Source of the DNA: Phycisphaeraceae bacterium
Lineage (GTDB): Bacteria > Planctomycetota > Phycisphaerae > Phycisphaerales > Phycisphaeraceae
Direction: 5' to 3'
DNA: 64,000 nt
Assembly: GCA_020851465.1 (NCBI GenBank)
Contig: JADZCR010000002.1
Coordinates: forward strand, 124,001 to 188,000
This document shows positions 27,104-37,140 of the stretch, one piece after another; within the stretch, counting starts at the first letter, position 1, and every line of letters starts with the position of its first letter. The notes beneath the pieces were generated by a model. It made no database searches and was not told the DNA's origin. It was given only the letters and a program-made list of their open reading frames with translations. The translations under genes and the position numbers were made by a program.

Positions 27104-28627
27104 ATGTTTGGAACTCTTACCGATCGTTTTTCATCCGTTCTGCGCACGCTATCCGGGCAGGGCAAGATCAGCGAATCCAACGTCCGCGAGGCGATGGAAC
27201 AGGTACGCACCGCGCTCCTCGAAGCGGATGTCCACTACGAAGTCGTGCAGAACTTCACCAAGAATGTGCAGGAAAAATCGCTCGGAGCCGAAGTGCTCCA
27301 GAGCGTCAAACCCGGCCAGCAGATGATCAAGATCGTCTATGACGAGCTGGTTCGGCTCATGGGTGATGAACACGGCGACGGGGAACCCGCAGGCGGTGCG
27401 CCAGCCTCGCCTATTCTTTACGTCACACCCGGCCCGACGGTCATCATGATGTGCGGCTTGCAGGGATCGGGAAAAACCACGACCTGCGGCAAAATCGCAA
27501 CCTATCTCAAGAAACGCAATAAAAACGTCATGCTCGCCGCAGCCGATCTTCAGCGACCGGCTGCCGTGCATCAGCTTGAGGTGCTCGCCAATCAGGTCCG
27601 TGACGGAGATTTCTCCGGCGGAGGAGGAGGCGGCAATGTTTATTTCTACTCCGAACCGGAAAAGGTTGCTGAATACGGCAAAGCCGTCGGTGCCGCGGTT
27701 ACCGTCTGTCGCAATGCGCTCAAGGCGGCGAGGGAAAAGCACGCCGATGTTTTAATCCTCGACACCGCCGGTCGGCTGCACATCAACGATCAACTCATGG
27801 ATGAGCTGCGCCAGGTCAATGCAGCGGTGCAGCCCCACCAGATTTATCTCGTGATCGACGCGATGACCGGCCAGGATGCGGTGAACTCCGCCAAGGCGTT
27901 TAATGAACAACTTGAGCTGGACGGAGTCATCCTCACCAAGTTTGACTCCGATACCCGTGGCGGTGCGGCACTCTCCGTGAAGCAGATCACAGGCAAGCCG
28001 ATCAAGTTCATCGGTGTGGGTGAAAAGCTCGACGCGATTGAAGAGTTCCACCCCGAACGCATCGCCTCACGCATGCTCGGCATGGGTGACGTGGTGAGCC
28101 TCGTCGAAAAGGCGCAGGAGCAGGTATCTGCTGAAGAAGCTATGGCTCTCCAGGAAAAAATGGCCAAGGGCAAGATGACAATGGATGACTTCCTGGGCCA
28201 GCTCAAGGCGATCCGCCGGATGGGCTCGATGAAAAGTCTGCTGGGGATGCTGCCGGGCATCGGTCAGTCGCTCAAGGGCGTCGATCTGGATGAAAAACAG
28301 ATCGACCGTACGGAAGCGATTATCAAATCCATGACTGCTGACGAGCGGAAAGACGTGGACCTGCTCGACAACTCCCGCCGCCGTCGTGTCTCGCGTGGCA
28401 GCGGAACGAGTCAGAACGATGTCAGCCATCTGGTCAAGGGTTTCAACATGGTGAGCCAGCTCAGCAAGCAGATGTCGGGGATGGGCATGCTCAGCAAGAT
28501 GAAAGCGATGACGCAGATGGGGCCGGAGTATCTGGCGGCCATGAACGGCGGCAAAGGATCACCGCAACTGTCCAACAGCCCGGTGAAAGAAAAGCCGAAA
28601 TTCAAGGAACGGAAAAAACGCCGCTGA
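27104..28627 (+). CDS. ffh: signal recognition particle protein Ffh
   Basis: SRP54 GTPase that binds signal sequences and 4.5S RNA and delivers ribosomes to FtsY. It has the N domain, then the G domain with Walker A GLQGSGKT (118-125), DLQRPAAVHQL, DTAGRL and TKFDSDTRGGAAL, and a Met-rich M domain ending in a basic tail (KEKPKFKERKKRR). There are insertions near residues 90-103 (acidic/Gly/Pro) and about 170 (GGGGGG). TAAGAT is 6 nt before the ATG, suggesting a leaderless transcript. No 4.5S RNA gene was recognised nearby. Confidence 0.97.
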   Translation: MFGTLTDRFSSVLRTLSGQGKISESNVREAMEQVRTALLEADVHYEVVQNFTKNVQEKSLGAEVLQSVKPGQQMIKIVYDELVRLMGDEHGDGEPAGGAPASPILYVTPGPTVIMMCGLQGSGKTTTCGKIATYLKKRNKNVMLAAADLQRPAAVHQLEVLANQVRDGDFSGGGGGGNVYFYSEPEKVAEYGKAVGAAVTVCRNALKAAREKHADVLILDTAGRLHINDQLMDELRQVNAAVQPHQIYLVIDAMTGQDAVNSAKAFNEQLELDGVILTKFDSDTRGGAALSVKQITGKPIKFIGVGEKLDAIEEFHPERIASRMLGMGDVVSLVEKAQEQVSAEEAMALQEKMAKGKMTMDDFLGQLKAIRRMGSMKSLLGMLPGIGQSLKGVDLDEKQIDRTEAIIKSMTADERKDVDLLDNSRRRRVSRGSGTSQNDVSHLVKGFNMVSQLSKQMSGMGMLSKMKAMTQMGPEYLAAMNGGKGSPQLSNSPVKEKPKFKERKKRR

Positions 28628-28650
28628 CTCACATGGAATCACGACAGATT

Positions 28651-28679
28651 TTGACCCGCCTGACCATCCGGTCGATAAT
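28651..28679 (+). promoter_or_regulatory. sigma70-type promoter upstream of valS
   Basis: TTGACC (28651-28656), a 17-bp spacer and GATAAT (28674-28679), close to consensus. The expected transcription start coincides with the ATG of the Val-rich short ORF at 28686. Confidence 0.65.
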
Positions 28680-28685
28680 TCTCCC

Positions 28686-28724
28686 ATGCTCGCCTTCCTC
28701 CCCATTCCGGTCGTCGTTAGCTAA
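28686..28724 (+). CDS. putative Val-rich leader peptide of valS
   Basis: A 12-codon ORF, MLAFLPIPVVVS, ending in three consecutive Val codons (GTC GTC GTT), Ser and TAA. It starts 6 nt after a near-consensus -10 box, so it would be translated leaderless, and lies 126 nt upstream of valS. The match between the repeated codon and the downstream synthetase suggests a leader peptide, paralleling the ileS case. The ORF is short enough to occur by chance, and a convincing U-rich terminator is lacking. Confidence 0.5.
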   Translation: MLAFLPIPVVVS

Positions 28725-28832
28725 GCGGACGACCCGCACACCTCGATCGCCCCGCGGCTGCTCATCGTTCGTCCGTCTCGCGTTTCCGTTAACTTGATTT
28801 TCATCCAAAGCCCGGACATGGCCATGCCTGGG
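28709..28832 (+). promoter_or_regulatory. alternative hairpins in the valS leader
   Basis: The Val codons GGTCGTC (28709-28715) pair perfectly with GACGACC (28728-28734). Overlapping the latter, CGGACGA (28726-28732) can instead pair with TCGTCCG (28769-28775). A further hairpin at 28811-28832 (CCCGGACAT with ATGCCTGGG, one mismatch, GGCC loop) ends 18 nt before the valS ATG and is followed by only TGTTTG. This looks like a set of switchable structures, but the terminator is weak, so control may act on translation instead, or be absent. Confidence 0.4.
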
Positions 28833-28850
28833 TGTTTGACAACAATCACC

Positions 28851-32039
<3,189 letters not shown>

Positions 32040-32055
32040 CATGGTTTGAACAGCT

Positions 32056-32826
32056 ATGGCCAGTGCGCGATTCAAAGATCAGGCTGTCTGCATCCGCCAT
32101 CTCGACTGGTCGGAAACCAGCCAGATCGTTGTGCTCTTAACTGCTGAGCACGGCAAGATTCGCGGGCTGGCTAAAGGATCCAAACGCACGAGCAAAAGCA
32201 GTGTGCAGCGGTATTCAGGCGGGATCGACCTGCTGACACGCGGTGAAATCGTCGGCATCATCAAACCCACGGCTGACCTAGCGACCCTGACCGAGTGGGA
32301 TCTTCAGGAACCATATCGTCACCTGCACCTCGACCTGGCTGCCCAATGGATCGCGATGTATGCGGCTGATGTCTCCAACGCACTGATGGCGGACCACGAT
32401 GCGCATCCGGTGATGTTTGATGAGATGGTGCTGCTGTTGGAGTCGCTGCGGGATCGCACCAAGCCGCAAGCAGCATTGGCACGCTTTCAGTGGCGGATGC
32501 TGGTGGACCTGGGCTATAAGCCTGAAGTGAGCGTCGATGCGGCAAGCGGCGAAGAACTGCCGACGGCTGCGACGTACACCTTCGACGCCAGAGCGGGAGG
32601 CGTCACCTCACAGCCGGCCGGACTGACTTCTCCAGGCAGCGGTGTCGGCCCGTGGCGTGTGCGGCGGGAAACGGTCGAAGTCCTGCGGTCGCTCGCAGGT
32701 TCAGGCGAATGCGCGACTGACGAGCAGGCTCTGCGTCGAGCCAACCGGTTGCTGTGCGTTTACATCCGGGCCATTCTCGACCGACCGCTGCCTACGATGG
32801 ACTACATCCTCGAAGGCAGCGATTGA
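32056..32826 (+). CDS. recO: DNA repair protein RecO
   Basis: RecO-family recombination mediator, expected to load RecA with RecR in the RecFOR pathway. The N-terminal OB fold is visible as VCIRHLDWSETSQIVVLLTAEHG followed by IRGLAKGSKR, and a helical domain continues with ARFQWRMLVDLGY. The usual zinc-binding Cys cluster of the C-terminal domain is missing, as in some RecO groups. The 256-residue length fits. The gene begins 16 nt after valS ends and is likely cotranscribed. Confidence 0.88.
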   Translation: MASARFKDQAVCIRHLDWSETSQIVVLLTAEHGKIRGLAKGSKRTSKSSVQRYSGGIDLLTRGEIVGIIKPTADLATLTEWDLQEPYRHLHLDLAAQWIAMYAADVSNALMADHDAHPVMFDEMVLLLESLRDRTKPQAALARFQWRMLVDLGYKPEVSVDAASGEELPTAATYTFDARAGGVTSQPAGLTSPGSGVGPWRVRRETVEVLRSLAGSGECATDEQALRRANRLLCVYIRAILDRPLPTMDYILEGSD

Positions 32827-32894
32827 CTAAAGTTCGCTGCTGAAAATGACGGCTTGATGTATCCTAACGGCCCATACGCATCCCAGAGGTTTTC

Positions 32895-33302
32895 ATGAGC
32901 GCTACCGCATCAGTCGGCACGACCACCACCGGAGTCCTTTTTGAAGTCGCAAGCGATTTCATCACGCTCTCTCTGCCCGGCACGGATTACCGGATCCATC
33001 TGGTGACAAAGGCTCCGATCGGACTTGCCGTCGGCCACCGCATCACCGGCCATATTCACGCCCGCGCTAAGCGGGTGGATGTCCTGACTTCGGGTGGACG
33101 TTATTTTGAGCCGATTTACGGCCGGCCACGTCGCATCCAGGGCATGGTTGTGGCGACCGACACGGAGCACAACACGATCAGCGTGAAATGCAACGCGGTA
33201 TTCATCTGCGAGCTGACCGCCAACCAGTCTGCCGCCAACTTTCAACACGGCCAACTCGTGGCCTGCAATATCGAAAGAGGCGCGTCATTTGAGCCGATCT
33301 AA
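32895..33302 (+). CDS. small protein of unknown function, beta-rich
   Basis: Not recognised. A 135-residue cytoplasmic protein with alternating beta-strand patterns (TTTGVLFEVASDFITLSL, YRIHLVT, GHRITGHIHARAKRVDV, RIQGMVVATDTEHNTISVKC), consistent with one or two OB-like or TOBE-like barrels. AGAGG lies 6 nt before the ATG. It sits between recO and the sugar-nucleotide decarboxylase on the same strand. No catalytic motif is seen. Confidence 0.55.
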   Translation: MSATASVGTTTTGVLFEVASDFITLSLPGTDYRIHLVTKAPIGLAVGHRITGHIHARAKRVDVLTSGGRYFEPIYGRPRRIQGMVVATDTEHNTISVKCNAVFICELTANQSAANFQHGQLVACNIERGASFEPI

Positions 33303-33384
33303 GCATGGGTCAGAATACGGAGACCGATATTTCCGGTCTCTTTAACCCAGACACGCATCCCAAACTCCGACCCTGAAACCCTTC

Positions 33385-34392
33385 ATGGCTGACTCCCTCA
33401 AACGTATCCTTGTCACCGGCGGGGCTGGCTTTCTCGGCTCGCATCTGTGCGACCGTCTGGTCGCGCAGGGGCATGATGTGATTTGCCTCGATAACTTTTT
33501 CACCAGCCAGAAAACCAACGTCGCTCATCTGCTCCAGAAGCCGAACTTTGAACTGATCCGCCATGATGTGACGCACCCGTTGTTTCTGGAAGTGGATCAG
33601 ATTTACAACCTTGCCTGCCCCGCTTCTCCGGTGCATTACCAGTTCAACCCGATCAAGACCATGAAGGTCTCGGTCATGGGTGCGATCAACGTGCTGGGCA
33701 TGGCCAAGCGATGCAAAGCTAAAGTCTTTCAGGCTTCCACCAGTGAGGTGTACGGCGACCCGGACATTCACCCGCAGCCGGAAAGCTATCGCGGTAATGT
33801 CAACCCCATCGGCATCCGCGCCTGTTACGACGAAGGCAAGCGAGCTGCGGAGACGCTTTTCTTCGATTACCACCGCTCCAACGGCGTCAACATCCGCGTC
33901 GTCCGCATCTTCAATACCTACGGCCCGCGCATGCACCCCTATGATGGCAGGGTTGTGAGCAATTTCATCCTCCAGGCTCTGGCTCACGAAGACATCACCA
34001 TCTACGGCGACGGTTCGCAGACACGTTCATTCTGCTATTGCGATGACTTGATCGAAGGTTTCATCCGAATGATGAACGGTCCCGATTCCTTCATCGGTCC
34101 GGTGAATCTTGGCAATCCGGGCGAGTTTACGATCAAGGAACTCGCTGAAAAAGTCATCAAGCTCACCCACTCCCGCAGCAAGATCACTTATCTGCCGCTA
34201 CCGGCAGATGACCCCACGCAGCGGCAGCCGGATATCACGCTGGCACGGAAACACCTCGACTGGGAGCCTAAAGTGGCGCTGGAGGAAGGGCTGCGGAAAA
34301 CGATCGCATACTTCCAGTCTCTGGACCTCAAAACCTTCCGCAAGCCGACGGACCACACCGCCCACAAGAGCAGCCAGTCGGAAAAGCATTAA
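33385..34392 (+). CDS. UDP-glucuronate decarboxylase (UDP-xylose synthase)
   Basis: Extended SDR enzyme of the UXS type, converting UDP-glucuronate to UDP-xylose with bound NAD. It has the Rossmann loop TGGAGFLGS (11-19), [23 protein letters not shown] and the catalytic Tyr148-x3-Lys152 within [36 protein letters not shown] and [16 protein letters not shown] are characteristic of this group over dTDP-glucose dehydratases. It should supply xylose for polysaccharide or LPS. The start has no Shine-Dalgarno sequence. Length 335 is normal with a short polar tail. Confidence 0.88.
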   Translation: MADSLKRILVTGGAGFLGSHLCDRLVAQGHDVICLDNFFTSQKTNVAHLLQKPNFELIRHDVTHPLFLEVDQIYNLACPASPVHYQFNPIKTMKVSVMGAINVLGMAKRCKAKVFQASTSEVYGDPDIHPQPESYRGNVNPIGIRACYDEGKRAAETLFFDYHRSNGVNIRVVRIFNTYGPRMHPYDGRVVSNFILQALAHEDITIYGDGSQTRSFCYCDDLIEGFIRMMNGPDSFIGPVNLGNPGEFTIKELAEKVIKLTHSRSKITYLPLPADDPTQRQPDITLARKHLDWEPKVALEEGLRKTIAYFQSLDLKTFRKPTDHTAHKSSQSEKH

Positions 34393-34540
34393 CACCTGAG
34401 TCGTTCAACCGCGGCGCAGCGCGATCTCCTGCACTATCGGTTCGCACGCCTGTGCTTGCCGCTGTACGGCAAACTTTCTCCGAACATCACCCCTGGTCGA
34501 AATCCTTTATGCTACGCGGCTCTGATTCACGGAGACTGCG

Positions 34541-35368
34541 ATGGCTAAGCAGACCAATCCTTTCGATCTGACCGGTAAAGTTGCGCTGATCACAGGCGGC
34601 GCATCAGGCATCGGCATGGCGATAGCTGCGGCATTTGTGCAGAGCGGGGCCAAGGTGCTCGTTGGCTCGCGCACACAAGATAAAGTCGAATCCGCCGCCA
34701 AAGTGCTCGACGGATTGCGTGATGACACAGGGGAAGACCCCGTCGCCGGCGGGATTGTGCTTGATGTCACCAATGACGGCAGCGTGGAACGTGCTGTGCG
34801 CAAAGCGGTGGATCTGTTCGGGCGGCTGGACATCCTCGTCAACTCAGCAGGTGCGATGCTCCGTAAGCCGACCTTTGAACTCAAGTGCGACGATTTCACC
34901 AAAATCTATGAGACGCATGTCACCGGATCGCTTCGCTGCGCACAGGCGGCGGGGCATCTGTTCTACGAGCAACACTCCGGCTGCATCATCAATCTCGCGT
35001 CGATCTCCTCGTTTGTGGATCTGATCGAAGTCGCAGCCTACGCTTCGGCGAAAAATGCGGTGATCGGCCTGACACGCAGCCTCGCCAATGAATGGGCCAA
35101 GCATGGCATCCGTACCAACGCGATCGCTCCCGGCTTCATCCCCACTGACATCAACCGCAAGATGATCGAAGGCACCGAGCGAGGCAGACGGATCATCGAG
35201 CACACACCCATGGGACGCTTCGGCAAAGCGGAGGAAATCGCTCCCGCAGCGGTGTTCCTCGCCAGCCCGGCGGCATCGTTCGTCAATGGTCACGTGCTGG
35301 TGGTCGATGGAGGTTACCTCGCCAGCGGCATCGGCGACGCGACCGCGCCGTGGGTAACCGAGAAATAA
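34541..35368 (+). CDS. SDR-family oxidoreductase
   Basis: Classical short-chain dehydrogenase with the cofactor loop TGGASGIG (residues 18-25), NSAGAM, Ser near 155, and catalytic Tyr167-x3-Lys171 in YASAKNAVIGL. The pattern resembles gluconate 5-dehydrogenase and 3-oxoacyl-ACP-reductase-like members, and substrate cannot be assigned. GGAGA lies 5 nt upstream of the ATG. A deacetylase-like gene follows 8 nt after its stop, so the two probably act in one sugar or amino-sugar pathway. Confidence 0.85.
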   Translation: MAKQTNPFDLTGKVALITGGASGIGMAIAAAFVQSGAKVLVGSRTQDKVESAAKVLDGLRDDTGEDPVAGGIVLDVTNDGSVERAVRKAVDLFGRLDILVNSAGAMLRKPTFELKCDDFTKIYETHVTGSLRCAQAAGHLFYEQHSGCIINLASISSFVDLIEVAAYASAKNAVIGLTRSLANEWAKHGIRTNAIAPGFIPTDINRKMIEGTERGRRIIEHTPMGRFGKAEEIAPAAVFLASPAASFVNGHVLVVDGGYLASGIGDATAPWVTEK

Positions 35369-35376
35369 ACACGCGC

Positions 35377-36303
35377 ATGGCTGAAGACTTCATCGACATC
35401 CAGGTCAACGGCTACGCGGGAGTCGATTTTCTCGGAGAACTCCCCACTGCCGAGCAATTTCATCACGTCGTTGACCGGCTCCGTGCCGGCGGCAATCGCG
35501 CGGTCCTGCCGACGATCACGACCGACGACATCACCACGATGGCCACTCGTGTCCGTCACTTGCGGTTGCTGATCGACAGCGATCCGACAGCGCGACGACT
35601 GATGCCGGCTTTTCACATTGAGGGGCCGTGCATTTCGCCGGAGGAGGGTTACCGTGGCGCACACCGCCCGGAAAAGATCAAGCCCGCGACGCCTGATTTG
35701 TTTGAACCGATCATGGATGCGGCTGGCGGTTGGAACCGTATCGCCATGGTGACGCTGGCACCTGAAGTCGATCGAGATTTGAGAACGACAAGATCACTGG
35801 CGGAAAAAGGCGTCGTCGTCGCGCTGGGTCACACGAACGCCTCACTCGACATTCTTCGTGAGGCCCAGAATGCCGGGGCGTCGATCTTCACGCATCTGGG
35901 GAATGGCTGCGCGTCGATGATTCCCCGACATGACAACATCATCAATCGCGTAATGTCGCTCGAAAAAATGAAATACTCGCTGATCCCGGATGGGCACCAT
36001 CTGCCCTGGTTTGTCATCAAGCTGTGGATCAAGACACTGGGCATCGAGCGATTTGTCTTCACCACGGATTGCGTCGCACCTGCGGACGCTCCGCCTGGTC
36101 GCTACACCGTGGCACAATGGCAACTGGATGTCGGGGTTGACGGCATGGTTCGGCCGGCAGGCCAAAATCACCTGGCGGGCAGCTCGCTTACGATGCGGCA
36201 GGCGTACGATAACGCAATAAAATATCTGGACTTATCACCTCGCGATGCCCGGCGTCTTACCAGCGAGCTACCTGAAAAATTGATCCGCCGATTCCTTCGC
36301 TAA
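35377..36303 (+). CDS. N-acetylglucosamine-6-phosphate deacetylase-like amidohydrolase
   Basis: Amidohydrolase-superfamily protein close to NagA. Motifs: DIQVNGYAGVDF at the N-terminus, FHIEGPCISPEEGYRGAH with the metal-ligand Glu, LGHTNAS, THLGNGCASM and FTTDCVAPADAPPG. At 308 residues it is shorter than NagA and lacks the N-terminal beta-sandwich portion that normally precedes the barrel. Deacetylation of GlcNAc-6-P is plausible but not certain. It begins 8 nt after the SDR gene, so they are likely cotranscribed. In-frame codons upstream to 35350 overlap the SDR gene. Confidence 0.75.
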   Translation: MAEDFIDIQVNGYAGVDFLGELPTAEQFHHVVDRLRAGGNRAVLPTITTDDITTMATRVRHLRLLIDSDPTARRLMPAFHIEGPCISPEEGYRGAHRPEKIKPATPDLFEPIMDAAGGWNRIAMVTLAPEVDRDLRTTRSLAEKGVVVALGHTNASLDILREAQNAGASIFTHLGNGCASMIPRHDNIINRVMSLEKMKYSLIPDGHHLPWFVIKLWIKTLGIERFVFTTDCVAPADAPPGRYTVAQWQLDVGVDGMVRPAGQNHLAGSSLTMRQAYDNAIKYLDLSPRDARRLTSELPEKLIRRFLR

Positions 36304-36351
36304 GGAGCGATTTTTGACAAGGATGGAATTTGTGGATTGTGTATCAATGAG

Positions 36352-36379
36352 TTGAATGGCTATGGCCGATGATTAAAAT
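36352..36379 (+). promoter_or_regulatory. sigma70-type promoter of the PagL-like gene
   Basis: TTGAAT (36352-36357), a 16-bp spacer and TAAAAT (36374-36379). It would give a leader of about 48 nt that carries CGGAG before the ATG at 36434. Confidence 0.5.
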
Positions 36380-36433
36380 GCAAAAAATCAAGGTCACCTT
36401 TCAGGCTGATTGGGGAATACAAACGGAGTCGAT

Positions 36434-37081
36434 ATGAAAAAGCTTTTCGCCGCTGCACTGTTGCCGTGTTTGCTTGGTTCGATGGTTCTGGCTGACAGTA
36501 ACCCCTTCGAGACTCTGGCTCTGGCGACGGAGAGCCGCTCCTCGTCCAGCTCGGACATCAAATCAGAACATACTCGCCCCAGTGATCCCTTCCAAGAAGG
36601 GAGCTGGGTTTTTACCGCGTACGGTTCCGCAGCTTTTGGTGATGACAGCGGCGAGGTTTACGCAGTCCACGTCGGCGGGGGCTACTACTTTATCGATGGT
36701 CTGTCGATCAATCTCGAAGCGGTCGGTGCGTTCGCCAGCGTCAACGACAGCGGACCGCTGCATGAAGGCGGCGACAGTTTAGGCGGCGGACTTGACCTGC
36801 TCCTGCGATGGCACTTCCTGCGCGATAAGAATGAAGGCCGCTGGTCGATCTACGCCGATGGCGGTGCGGGTATCCTCTATACAGGTGAAAGCATTCCCGC
36901 CAACGGCTCGAACTTCAACTTCACCCCACAGATCGGTCTGGGCGCAACTTACAAAATCTGCGACTGGGCAAACCTCATGGGTGGTGCTCGTTGGTACCAC
37001 ATTTCCAATGCGGGCACCCACAGTGACAACCCCGGCTACGACTCGGCTCTGGTGTACCTGGGTGTGCTGATCCCGTTCTGA
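36434..37081 (+). CDS. acyloxyacyl hydrolase/PagL-like outer membrane protein
   Basis: A 215-residue exported protein with a Sec signal peptide (KKLFAAALLPCLLGSMVLA) and a beta-barrel pattern ending in an aromatic residue (LVYLGVLIPF). The segment RWYHISNAG contains the His-x-Ser pair of PagL-type lipid A 3-O-deacylases, followed by the NPGYDS stretch. The third catalytic Glu of PagL is not evident at the expected spacing, so activity is uncertain. A generic OmpW-like barrel is the alternative. The start is supported by CGGAG 5 nt upstream. Confidence 0.65.
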   Translation: MKKLFAAALLPCLLGSMVLADSNPFETLALATESRSSSSSDIKSEHTRPSDPFQEGSWVFTAYGSAAFGDDSGEVYAVHVGGGYYFIDGLSINLEAVGAFASVNDSGPLHEGGDSLGGGLDLLLRWHFLRDKNEGRWSIYADGGAGILYTGESIPANGSNFNFTPQIGLGATYKICDWANLMGGARWYHISNAGTHSDNPGYDSALVYLGVLIPF

Positions 37082-37140
37082 TTTTGAAAAGTCCAGCCAA
37101 TTAGCCCCCATCGTCTTCGCATGGTGCTTATCATGACACT

